DNA from: Combretum micranthum
Lineage: Eukaryota; Streptophyta; Magnoliopsida; Myrtales; Combretaceae
Assembly: GCA_024138025.1 (NCBI GenBank)
Contig: JAMXBD010000961.1
Location: forward strand, 372,001-436,000
Direction of reading: 5' to 3'
Length of the DNA stretch: 64,000 nt
In this document: positions 43,347 to 54,314 of the stretch, in pieces
How the letters are laid out: each line of letters starts with the position of its first letter
How positions within the stretch are numbered: the stretch's first letter is position 1
The notes under the pieces: model-generated
What the model was told of the DNA's origin: nothing
Seen by the model: only the letters and a program-made list of their open reading frames with translations
The model's database searches: none
Made by a program: the position numbers and the translations under genes

Positions 43347-44686
43347 TCTGGTGATTGATTGCAATAAATTATCAGCATTTCCTTCTTGAAAAAAATTGTT
43401 ACCTATTTGATAAAAAATTTATAAATTCACATACATCATAACAGCTTTCTAAACAAGATCAATAGCATGATAATGATTAAGAGAAATATCATTGAAAACA
43501 TAATCATTTCTACATTTCCAAATGTACCAAAGTGTAAGCATAACATGAACAAGCAAGGACTTTCCTTTAGAAGTTGTTGATAAGCATAAATCAGTAATAG
43601 ATTTGAACTATTCTTCAAAACATACCACTTGAGCATGTATTGATATGATAACCGAAAATTCCAAACCACATAAGATGAGTCCATGAACAGTGAAAAAAGA
43701 TATGCTTTGAGGATTCATTATTATTACAAATACAACATAATGGATTGTTTCAACTTTTTCTATTGAGCAACAAAACATTGCAAACTAAGGAATTAGTGCA
43801 AATTCTCTAGATAAAGTGCTTTAATTTTGGCATCACATCTAAGTTCTAAATGATTTTTCAAATTCCTTCATCCACCCTAACGAATGAAGAGCTCTTCTTA
43901 GGTCTAATTAAGGTTTCGTCTTACAAAGTTGCAGATAACCAGATTTTACAGTCTAACTTCATTTCCATTGAAAGGTCATACTAACTAATCATCCATGTTT
44001 GGTTTCAAAACTAAAATCTAATTAATAGTAGTTTTTTCCTTAATGGTCAACAAGTACTTAATTCCTTCAACATTCCATCCCTTTCGACTCATTTTTAATA
44101 TCAAAAACCTTCAATGAGGATAGCAAATCTTCATTCACTTCATAATGCAATTTAGATCCTAATAAATTTGGTGTTTAAGGATCTTTCCACACCCTCACTA
44201 TATTACCCTTTTCAATGTGCCAAAATATATTATCTTTTATGAGATCTCTTCCAACTAACACATTACTCCACCCCTAAGAAGCTCTACTTCCCTTCTTTGC
44301 TTCTAAAAAATCATTATTTCGAAAATAAATACTTTTTAAAACTTTCACTCAAGCTCATATGGTCTACACAAGATTCTCCAAGCAAGTTTTCCTAATAAGG
44401 CCTTATTAAAATCTACTAGGTCATGAAAAACCATGTCTACCACTCACTTTTAGAGCAATTATAGCTGACCATTTCTTCTAATAGATGCTTCTTTTTTTCT
44501 TTACTAGCATACCAAAATTTAGCAATCTTACTTGAAACATATTTACACCATGTTACGAGGAAGGTGAAGGCACTCATGGCATAAGTTTTGAATTGCTAGT
44601 CCTTTCTTCCTTGAGAAAGAAATCTACTTTTCCATTCCTGTGATTTTGCTACAATTTTTCGACTTAATGGAAGTAAGAGCTTCCGC
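43347..44686 (-). pseudogene. LINE reverse transcriptase C-terminus and zinc-binding domain
   Basis: Minus strand. Near 44,500-44,680 the translation gives KSQEWKSRFLSQGRKD, TYAMSAFTFLV and SSKIAKFWYASKEKK, the region after LINE RT (usual WK.R.LS.AGR, PTYAMSCF, I..FWWG). At 43,650-43,760 it gives CCICNNNESSKHIFFHCSWT, the zf-RVT motif C..C...E...HLFFHC.W. Disrupted by stops. The N-terminal RT and endonuclease would lie 5', beyond 44,686, where chromovirus G begins; they are not found on the other side of G, so they were lost. Confidence 0.8.
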
Positions 44687-47204
44687 AGTAAAGACCCGAC
44701 CCTCTACATCCGAGATTTAGAGTACCGAGTCCCCAACCACATATAACATTTTCACATTATATGTAAGGTTGTCCTAAAACTAACAATTTATGAAAATTGT
44801 TTAATCAAAACTACTAAAACTTTATAAAGAACTTTTAACAAAACAAGATTGCTAATAAAAGTAATCTATACATACATTTCCATCATATGTACACTGTTTA
44901 GTGTCAATACAAGACATTATCAAAATTACAAGTTTTCTTAAAGCAAAAAGAACCTTAGGAGATCTTAAGGTCTTTACATCTTAGGCTTATCTATCAAGCC
45001 TTCTATACAAAGACTTTTCCTTTAACAAAAGCTCCTCCAAAAATCCAGGGTGTTCGAATCCTATTCGTCCCATTCATCCATGAATTTCTTAAAGTCTTAC
45101 CCGTAACCCAAATCATCATAAACTCGTCTCCAATACCTGCAAAGCAGCAAAAGTGAGCCAAAGGCCCAGTACACAATATCAAAATGCAAGAACAAGTTAT
45201 CAAACCAAACTTAAATCAAATGGAATGCATCAATAGACAAGTGATTATCTTATTAAGTTTTCTTTTACAAAACAGCAGGAGGGTATTCAAACCCCGGAAT
45301 CACGCTCTGGGAATTTAGGGATCCTGAGTAACAGCAGCTGCTCAGGGGGTTGATATAAGCAGTCCGAATACTTATATCTCCTATATCTATTTCATAAAGA
45401 AAATAGCTTCATTTAGGGTTCAAAAGTAGTTGTCCGACTCTACTTAAACTCAGTCCATAACATGAGCTTAGTTCACAAGTTCCTATAAACTTTGAACTAA
45501 ACCATGGTATTTCCCCCTAAATTTAAGTAAACGTTACTTAGATACTATTCCCCCTATCGGCTACCCACTTAACCAAAAAGAATCGCTATTGCATCATAGA
45601 GTACCATTGCATCTTAACTTGGTTAAGCACCTACCTAACATGTCATTGCATCATGACAGGTTTGCTGCTCTTTGGACCAGATTAAACAGCGTAATAGACA
45701 TCCAGTTCATCAAAACATTAAGCCGAATCAAATTAAATCGGATTAGGAATGCCTAGTCCTAATAAACATCAAACAAGCTATTGCGTACCTGAACCCGATA
45801 GTATATCACTATAGTTACTCGGTGAGGAGATCATATATGAAGTAAAGATTGAAGATTGAAGAAGTTTAAATTTGAAAAACTTAGGGGATACGCAGCCTTC
45901 CTACGCTTGCAAAATTTGAGTGAACGCCGGTAGTATGGGAAGTATGCGCCGGCGGCGTTTCACTCCAATGTTTAAACATTTGGTTCTGTTCCACTTCAAC
46001 ACCGCCCCATACGTCGGCGGCTTTGAATCTCTAATAGCCGGCATACATTTTGAAAAACAAACGCTAGCAAAAACTTTCTTGCAAAAGCCGGCAGTGTTCA
46101 AAGCGGCTTTAAAAAAAATCATTTCTTTTTACTTCTAACACCGCCTCTACGCCGGCGGTGTTAAAATTCCAGATGCCAGCGTACGTTCAAAACAGACCGA
46201 TTCGAACAGAACACATTTCCCCTGTTTTTCACTTTGTAATCCTTCTTCAATTTCATTTTTAGCTTCATATACTAACTCCTATCTACACTAATCAATCCTA
46301 GCAACTTAGAATATTAAATCAACACACTTAATCACTTCAAATCCCATTTCCACTCATCCTCAACTTTAACTACTCAAATTATCCTTATTCCTTCCCAACA
46401 CTTCATATAACTACCACAACACATAAACAAATTCACACAATAACAAAACACAATCAACCTAATTTCAATGCATGAACAAGCAACTTAGATGACATTAAAC
46501 TCATCCTATCCAAGATCTCACATAGGTACTATAAGAAATGAAAATAAAACAAAAACTACACTTATATTAACTCACATGAATCAGCCTTGTCTTGGAGAGA
46601 ATTTTGATTCATAAAGCTTGATGTTATCTTTGGTTTGGGGCTTGGAATTTGGAGTGAAAGAAGAAGAGAAAAGGAAAGAAAGAAAATGAAAATTCGGATG
46701 AAATGAAAGGGCTGCCAAAAGAGAGCCTAATTAATCAAATTTTGGTTTTAATCTTATCTCAAGTTTGACTTTTAAGGCTTATTTGACTTTAGGTTGCATT
46801 TGGGTTAATTTGAGGCTAATTTGAGTTTATTTAGGCATGAATATTGGCTTAATTAAGGGAAATTTCTATCAACTATTCCTTAAGCAAATCCAAAGTTGAT
46901 TTTATAGATTTAAACATAACTTAACATATTAATGTATAAAAGACACAATTATTAACTATACTATACACACATTAATATATATATAAAACAATGATATTGA
47001 TTTCATTACATATGCAAAATAACACATATGAAATGTTCAACTTATACTAACTTAGACACATTTAAACTATTACCCACTCATCTACTCAATTGTTAATATT
47101 ACCAAACACAAATCTCATAAATCAACATTCTCATTTAATTCAATAATTAAGATAAATAAACATATACATGGAAGTTGAATAGAATTTAAATTTAGATCAT
47201 TTCA
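44687..47204 (-). mobile_element. 3' LTR of chromovirus G
   Basis: About 2,518 bp. The first ~820 bp (GTAAAGACCCGACCC onward) is nearly identical to 52,129-52,944. The inner edge is set by the PPT at 47,205. It has a GC-rich block at 45,926-46,195 with GGCGGC at 45,951 and GGCGGCT at 46,016, upstream (minus orientation) of a TATA-like CATATATGA at 45,832-45,840. Overlapping open frames on both strands at 45,901-46,138 come from this block and are not genes. Confidence 0.85.
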
Positions 47205-47222
47205 TTCTTCCTTCCTTCAAGA
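47205..47222 (-). promoter_or_regulatory. Polypurine tract of G
   Basis: Minus strand CTTGAAGGAAGGAAGAA directly before the 3' LTR, after the conserved GTTTTGGGGACGAAAC. Confidence 0.75.
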
Positions 47223-47252
47223 AGTTTCGTCCCCAAAACTTAACTCACCTTC

Positions 47253-48700
47253 TTAATAAAAAAGTTCAGGATACTTCTGTCTCATAACGCTTTCCACTTC
47301 CCAAATCGCCTCTCTCTCAGATTGGTTACTCCATTGGACTTTTACCATCAGTATCACTTTATTCCTCAATTCTTTGTCCATTTTGCCCAAAATTCTAATT
47401 AGTTTCTCCTCAGTAGTTAAATTTGGTAGTATCTCCGATTGATTTGTGTCCAATATTGCGTCGGAATCAGATATGCATTTTCTAAGCTGAGACACATGAA
47501 AAACATTATGAACACCTGACAAACTTGGTGGTAGCGCCAATCTATAAGCTAATGGCCCGATTCGTTCCAAAATTTCATATGGTCTAATATATCTTGGATT
47601 CAATTTGCTCCTTACTCCAAATCTAAAAGCTCCTTTTGTTGGGGATATCTTGAGAAACACATGATCTCAAGTTCAAACTCCAAAGTTCTTCTTCTTAAAT
47701 CGGCATAACTTTTATATCGGTCTTGAGTAGCTTTTAATTTTTGTTTGATCATTTGCATCTTATCAATTGCTTGTTGTACCAAACCAAGACCAATCAACAC
47801 TCTCTCGCCCACTTCATCCCAATGCAAAGGAGATCTACATTTTCTCCCATATAATGCTTCATATGGAGCCATCTGAATCGCTACCTAACAGCTATTATTG
47901 TAAGCAAATTCAACCAGAGGTAAGTGTTCATCCCAATTCCTTCCAAAATCTAATGCACAAGCTCTAAGCATATCTTCAAGAATCTGAATCGTTCTTTTTG
48001 ATTGACCGTCAGTTTGTGGATGAAAGGTTGTGCTAAACTGTAACTTTGTCCCAAGAGCTTCATGAAGACTTTTCCAGAATCGACTGACAAATCTGGTATC
48101 TCTATCTGAAGTGATGGTCACTGGTATACCATGTAATCTTACTATCTCTTGAATATAAATCTGAGCCAATTTTTCGAGTGAATACCCCACTCTCAGTGGA
48201 ATAAAATGTGACAATTTCATTAGCCGATCTACAATGATCCAAATCATTTCATTCTTGGCTACCGTCTTTGGTAAAGCCGTCACAAAATCCATAGTTATCT
48301 CATCCGACTTCCATTCCGGGATTCTTAATGGTTGCAATTCTCCTCCAGGTCGTTGATGCTCAATCTTCACTTGTTGACATACCAAACACTTAGAAACAAA
48401 TCTTGCAATATCCTTCTTCATTCCTTCCCACCAAAAATGTCGCTTCAAGTCTTGATACATCTTTGTGTTTCCAGGATGAATTGAATATGAGGAGGAATGC
48501 GCTTCTTTCATAATTTGATGTCTCAAATCATAGATCTCGGGTACATAAATTCTATCCTTAAACCTGATAATACCTTTATCATCAATCCCCATATCTTTTC
48601 TCTTCTTTTTACTTATCTCACTTCTCAATCTCTGGCTTCCAGGTTCTTCCAGTTGTCCTTGCTTAATTTGATCCAGAATCGTTGGTTGCACAGATAAACT
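47253..48700 (-). pseudogene. Integrase and chromodomain of chromovirus G
   Basis: Minus strand. Most of integrase is in the open frame 47,885-49,018: zinc-binding [17 protein letters not shown] with CLVCQQVK; core with TMDFVTALP (first Asp) and [13 protein letters not shown] (second Asp). The catalytic Glu is lost: the family's DGQSERTIQ reads DGQSKRTIQ, Lys for Glu. After a stop and a frameshift, 47,612-47,872 (ALYGRKCRSPLHW) and 47,253-47,660 give the C-terminal domain (PRYIRPYEILERIG, Arg for the first Gly of GPY) and a chromodomain (VKVQWSNQ, AIWEVE, KYPELF). Chromovirus, Tekay/Del-like; inactive. Confidence 0.92.
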
Positions 48701-50053
48701 CGCTAGCATAATGTCAACATTTTCCATGGCTATCTCAATATCCATCTTTTGAAGATCTTCTTGTAATTCTCGTTGAGTAGTAATCAGAGATTCCACATTC
48801 ATTGGTTTCTTTCTACTGAGCGCATCTGCTACCACATTGGCTTTTCCCGGGTGATACAAAATTTCAACATCGTAATCTTTGATTAACTCCAACCATCTTC
48901 GTTGACGCATATTCAATTCTTTTTGAGTGAAAATGTATTTCAAACTCTTGTGATCAGTGAATATCTTACACTTTTCACCAAATAAATAATGTCTCCAAAG
49001 CTTCAATGCTAATACCACCGCGGCTAGCTCGAGATCATGAATTGGTAATTCCTCTCGTGGGGTTTCAATTGTCTTGAGGCATAAGCTATAACTCGATTAT
49101 CTTGCATCAAAACACATCCGAGTCCTTGAAGTGAAGCATCACTGTAGATCACGAACTCTTCTCCACTAACGGTAGTGCCAAAATGGTGCAGAAACCAATC
49201 GTTCTTTCAGCTCAAGAAAACTTTGATACAATCTTCATCCCAATCAAATTTCACATATTTTCTTGTCAACTTAGTTAATGGTGAAGCAATTTTGGAAAAA
49301 CCTTGTACAAATCTTCTATAATAGCTTGCCAAACCTAGAAAACTTCGTACTTCAGTGACACTTGTAGGTGGTGGCCAGTCCAATACCGCTCTAATCTTTT
49401 CCGGATCAACAGATATTCCTTCTTTTGTAATGATATGTCCCAAGAATGCAACTTCTCTCAACCAAAACTTGCACTTGCTAAATTTAGCATAAAGCTTCCT
49501 CTCTCTTAATCTTTGTAGAACAAGTTTCAAATGTTTCTCATGTTCTTCCATATTCCTTGAATACACCAATATATCATCAATGAAGACTATTACAAACTGA
49601 TCCAGATAATCTTTAAATACCCTATTCATCAAATCCATAAAAGCTGCTGGGGCATTTGTCAAACCGAAAGGCATAACCATAAACTCAAAATGTCCATATC
49701 TTGTTCTGAAAGCAGTCTTGGATATATCTTGTTGCTTAATCTTGAGTTGATGGTATTCGGATCTCAAATCTATCTTGGAAAATAATGCAGCATCTCTCAG
49801 CTAATCAAATAAATCATCAATTCGAGGAAGTGGATACTTGTTCTTGATTGTCACTTGATTTAATTCTCTATAGTCTATACACATTCTTAAACTTCCATCT
49901 TTCTTCTTAACAAATAAAACCGGAGCACCCAAGGAGAAATGCTTGGACGAATAAACCCTAAGTTTTGTAATTCCTCCAACTGGCTTTTCAATTCTTTCAA
50001 CTCGGCCGGAGCCATACGGTATGGAGCTTTAGAGATAGGTGTAGTCCCTGGTA
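48701..50053 (-). pseudogene. Reverse transcriptase and RNase H of chromovirus G
   Basis: Minus strand. 49,207-49,767 is open [18 protein letters not shown], the catalytic [28 protein letters not shown] and [12 protein letters not shown]. The N-terminal RT (49,770-50,053) is broken by stops and frameshifts but keeps [17 protein letters not shown] sequence. RNase H starts after a frameshift near 49,207 and continues into the frame from 49,018 ([20 protein letters not shown], ending [13 protein letters not shown] at ~48,810). FIDD is intact; the chain is not. Confidence 0.9.
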
Positions 50054-50638
50054 TCAAATCGATCCCAAAATCAATCTCTCTATCCGGTGGTAAACCGGTA
50101 ATTCATCAGGAAAGACATCAATAAATTCCCTTACTACTGGCACCATATCAACTCGGAGTTCTTCACTACCCATTGTAGTTCCCATATCCTTCTCCCACAA
50201 CTCCATAGAATACATACTCTTCGGTCTCCTTCTTTCCAACACATGAAGCAGTCTTCTACCCTCCAACTCAAAACTTACTTCCGCTTTATTACAATCTATC
50301 GTAGCTTTGTAAAGATTTAACCAATTCATTCCAAGAATAACATCAAAATCGATTAAAGGCAGAACTAACATATCTATTGGCATGCTTTCATCAGAAATCA
50401 CAACATCAACATTTCTACATACACATGGCTCTTTGGATTGCACACCAAAAGGAGTATTTACACTCATCATTCTATCATACAACACTTCAGAAGACAAACC
50501 ACACTCATTCACAAAACTTTCAGCAACACATGTATGAGTAGCACCAGTGTCAATTAAAGTATATGCAGGATGATTTGCAATCTGTATTGTACCTGCCAGT
50601 GTATCAACTGAAGGAGCTTTCTCACACTGTTGTAGCAA
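50054..50638 (-). pseudogene. Protease of chromovirus G
   Basis: Minus-strand open segment of ~194 aa. The aspartic protease active site YTLIDTGATHTC is intact (D-T-G), followed by DFDVILGMNWL, the second conserved block, and then the linker [10 protein letters not shown] toward RT. It overlaps the end of the gag frame by 17 bases in another frame, so a one- or two-base shift separates them. A further shift follows at 50,054. Confidence 0.88.
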
Positions 50639-51920
50639 ATACTCTAGCAGCTGTCATTCCCTTTCCAAAGTTCGGTCCTTCATTCCTAGGTTTTTCTTTA
50701 CAATTCGCCACATGATGACCTCTTTGTTGACAATGAGCACAGAAGATGGGCTTCAATTTAGGATCAGAACACTCAGAAGCTTTATGACCTACTTTCCCAC
50801 ATGCAAAGCAAGCTCCAGGAGTCCATTTACATTGAAATGATTCATGAGGCCCAAAACATATAGGACACCGCTTATCAAATGGAATGGAAGGCATAGAAGT
50901 CTTCACTACTTGTCCCGAACTTGGTTTCTTACCCAGAAATGGTCGCTTGCCTTTGTTAACATTACCAAACCTTGAATAAGGAGTGTATGATGTCACCGAT
51001 CTCTTGCCCATAAATGTAGCACGTCTATCCCTCTGAGCTTTATTTTCATTGATAATTTGTTCCACTAACTTTGCTTTGATTACTGTTTCAGACAGTGTTG
51101 ATAATTGAAACTTCTTGACCTCACTCTTAATCTCCATGTTCAAGCCATCTTGAAACTTTTGAACCTTCATACTCTCATCATTGTAATTTGTACTAGCAAA
51201 CCTAAGCAATCTGCAATATTCTGCATGATATTCTTCAACAGTTTTATTTCTTTGCCTTAAACTTAGCTAACTCGATATCATTTGCTCTCGCACTGTGGAT
51301 GGAATGTATTGCAAGAAAAAGGCTTCCTTAAATCTGTTCCATGGTATTGGTCTTACATATCCTTCACTATTCAATCTCCACCAAGTATATGCATCTCCCT
51401 TCAACATATATATAGCTAAGTCAACTTTCCTATGCTCAGGTACTTCACAAGCTGCAAATGCTTTCTCAAGCTCCACTATCCAACCTTCCGTTCTAGTCGA
51501 ATCCAAAGCAGTTCCATCAAAATCAGGTACCAGTCTGATAAGATCATGCAACTTGACTTGATCATTCCGGTCTTCCATTGGTACTTGTTGTTCTTGTCTC
51601 ACAGTTGGTGGATTATATTGCTGCATAAATTGTTGTTGTTGTTGATACATCATTTGTTGATACTGTTGAACTGTTGTAAACATATCCCGAAACATAGTGA
51701 ACACATTATTCGGATCTCCTGTAGGCATCCGAGGCATAGCTAGATATGCTGGCATTTAAGGAGGCTACGGATTTGGTGCAGTAGAAGCCCAAGCTGGTGA
51801 TGGAGTCGAAGTAGAAGCTGGAAAACTAGCTGATGCAGAAGCTGAGATAGTAGACTGAGAAGGAGGTGGCATACTCTCTCTTTCCGAAGATTGTCGAGTT
51901 ACTCTTCTTGACCTATCCAT
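50622..51920 (-). pseudogene. Gag of chromovirus G
   Basis: Minus strand from ATG 51,920 (MDRSRRVTRQ). Two stops near 51,755-51,770 and one at 51,264 interrupt an otherwise good frame. Features in order: Ser/Pro/Ala-rich start, Gln-rich stretch (51,590-51,660), gag core with FDGTALDSTRTEGWIVELEK and AIYMLKGDAYTWWR, the helix KTVEEYHAEYCRLLRF, then at 50,680-50,870 three Cys/His knuckles (CPICFGPHESFQC, CFACGKVGHKASEC, CAHCQQRGHHVANC), all complete. Tekay-type gag usually has this knuckle array. Confidence 0.92.
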
Positions 51921-52114
51921 CTTTTAAACAAACATGCAACATATGTATGACATATAATAATTTTACAATGTCAAATCAACATCAAAACAATTAATAAACA
52001 AAATAAGCATTCAAACAAAATACTTAATATAAACAAGTCCTATATACATCTAACTAAACTCACCGCATCTAAGGTCAAGTCACCACTATTTAATCAAACA
52101 ATTTCATAAACATA

Positions 52115-52127
52115 GCTCTGATACCAT
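52115..52127 (-). promoter_or_regulatory. Primer-binding site of G
   Basis: Minus strand ATGGTATCAGAGC, the initiator-Met type PBS, one base from the LTR edge at 52,129. Confidence 0.9.
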
Positions 52128-52128
52128 C

Positions 52129-52944
52129 TGTAAAGACCCGACCCTCTAAATCCTGAGATTTAGAGTACCGAGTCCCCAACCACATATAACATTTTCACAT
52201 TATATGTAAGGTTGTCCTAAAACTAACAATTTATGAAAATTGTTTGATCAAAACTACTAAAACTTTATAAAGAACTTTTAACAAAACAAGATTGCTAATA
52301 AAAGCAATCTATACATACATTTACATCATATGTACACTGTTTAGTGTCAATACAAGACACTACAAAATTACAAGTTTTCTTAAAGCAAAAAGAACCTAGG
52401 AGATCTTAAGGTCTTTACATCTTAGGCTTATCTATCAAGCCTTCTATACAAAGACTTTTCCTTTAACAAAAGCTCCTCCAAAAATCCAGGTGTTCGAGTC
52501 CTATTCGTCCCACTCATCCATGAATTTCTCAAAGTCTACCCGTAACCCAAATCATCATAAAACTCGTCTCCATACCTGCAAAGCAGCAAAAGTGAGCCAA
52601 AGGCCCAGTACACAACAAAAATGCAAGAACAAGTTATCAAGCCAAACTTAAATCAAATGGAATGCATCAATAGACAAGTGATTATCTTATTAAGTTTTCT
52701 TTTACAAAACAGCAGGAGGGTATTCAAACCCCGGAATCACGCTCTGGGAATTTAGGGATCCGGAGTAACAACAGCTGCTCAGGGGATTGATATAAGCAGT
52801 CCGAATACTTATATCTCCTATATCTATTTCATAGAGAAAATAGCTTGATTTAGGGTTCAAAAGTCGTTGCCCGACTCTACTTAAACTCAGTCCATAACAT
52901 GAGCCTAGTTCACAAGTTCCCATAAACTTTGAACTAAACCATGG
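52129..52944 (-). mobile_element. 5' LTR of chromovirus G, truncated
   Basis: TGTAAAGACCCGACCC..., nearly identical to 44,687-45,506 with a few substitutions and single-base indels, so G is one of the younger insertions. It breaks off at AACCATGG (52,944), where the 3' copy continues TATTTCCCCC. The outer ~1.7 kb and the right-hand TSD are missing. Confidence 0.88.
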
Positions 52945-53942
52945 CAAGAATATCATGCTTTAGTGTTTCCACCTCCCTAGCATAAAGCTCATGGGGATTT
53001 TTTGTGGAACCACACATGTATGATCTTACCATTACATATTTTATTGTGATAAGATCAAGATCTATTACCTATTAAATGTGTAGAGTAAGAAAAACTTGAA
53101 GAAAAAAAAATGTTGTGTGAGTATGTGTGTAGGGAAGGGGCTCATGGCAAGAGGAAGAGGGAGTGAGAGAGTTGAGAGAAAAATTTTCAAAGTTGATTTG
53201 GTGAAAAGAAGAAAAGTGTAAAGTGAAACGCTTAAGAGAGTTTGTATAGGAAATAGATTAGGGTTTTCGTGCGATTAATTAATGAAGAAAAAATACTAAA
53301 ACAAATTGTGGGGGTGGGGGGGGGGGGGGGGGGTGGAGGCGCTGGTTTTAGTAATAAGAGGGAGAGAGAGAGATATATTTGAGTTTATTTTGTGTAATAA
53401 AATTCAAATTTTAATAAGTAATTTAAGTAATAAAATGTATTAGAAAAGTAAGTGTAAGGAAAATGATGTAATGGGTAAGGTTACATTGTAAGGATGTAAT
53501 AATAGGCATGGGTAGTTGTACTTGTGAATAGTATGATTAGAAATCAAAAAGTAGATTAGACAATTCGATAGTAATGAAAATACGATAAAAGGCTATAACT
53601 GTAATTTTTATAAACCGAAAAATTCTTATAATTATATTTTCGAATTCATTATTAAATTTCGGTTCTAAAGAGTCCTATATCTTATTTTTCTATTTTTGAG
53701 TCTTAAGGATCGGTTTTCGAGAACAAATCCCGATCGGGTTCGAAACGAATGAATTTCTCTGAAATCTGATCTTTTTTTATGTTTTGATATATTATTTAGG
53801 ACTATATTTTGAAGCTAACTCATTTTTATTATTCTGGGGTTTCGTTCTCGGGATTTCGGGCCTTTGGGTATTCTTTTAGGGTTTCGATTTCCAGTTCCGA
53901 TTTCTGAAACCAGGTTTGAGTTGCTAAGAAGACGAGGGCTTA
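52945..53942 (-). mobile_element. Z-family LTR remnant Z5a
   Basis: Part of a Z-type LTR ending GGGCTTACA on the plus strand. It matches Z1 read backwards, for example the run CTATAACTGTAATTTTTATA and AAATTTCGGTTCTAAAGAG (53,592-53,670 against Z1 near 10.83-10.92 kb). The outer part is missing at the junction with the G LTR. It includes a long G-rich tract at 53,310-53,333. Confidence 0.7.
53310..53333 (+). repeat. G-rich homopolymer tract in Z5a
   Basis: Five G, one T, then about 18 G, within a purine-rich stretch. The other Z copies have shorter G-rich sequence at the corresponding place (for example GGGAGGGGGGTGG at ~61,965 in Z4), so the run expanded here. Confidence 0.85.
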
Positions 53943-54314
53943 CAATAGGTATATAGGTTGTAAGAATATGTGGTACCAAAATGTAGAGATAGATGAATTG
54001 TTGTGAATAGTATAGAATAGGATAATGAATAGTAAACAAAACTAATAAATTACCGGTAGTAAAGAAAATAAGCGTAAAAATGTGATATCTTATTTTTTTA
54101 TTGAAAAATTATAAAAATGATATTTTTAAAATCCTTGTATTATTACGAACTATTATCCATAATTATCTCAATTTCATTGATTAGGGCTTAAGAGCACGGG
54201 ATTGCCGGATCTAAACACTACGATTTGTTATAGACTTTATTGACTTTTGGGGTTCCGATTTGACTTCTCGCTTTTTGATTTATCTGTAAGGTTATAAAAT
54301 TTTGGGGTTTTAAT
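53943..54314 (-). mobile_element. Z-family LTR remnant Z5b
   Basis: A short end piece of a Z LTR in the same orientation as D and Z4. It shares GGTAGTAAAGAAAATA and GCGTAA, and ACGGGATTGCCGGATCTAA (54,195-54,215) with 16,070-16,390 and 29,270-29,580, and the AAAATTTTGGGG close to the LTR edge with Z4. It ends where LTR H begins. Confidence 0.65.

Noticed and set aside
43436..43684. 82-aa hydrophobic minus-strand frame in the LINE
   Set aside because: It is a shadow. The neighbouring frame on the same strand carries the zf-RVT Cys/His motif, so the real LINE frame is different.
45901..46138. Overlapping open frames on both strands in the G LTR
   Set aside because: They arise from the GC-rich motif block in U3; neither has a domain or is supported by context. 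An LTR promoter region is the better explanation.
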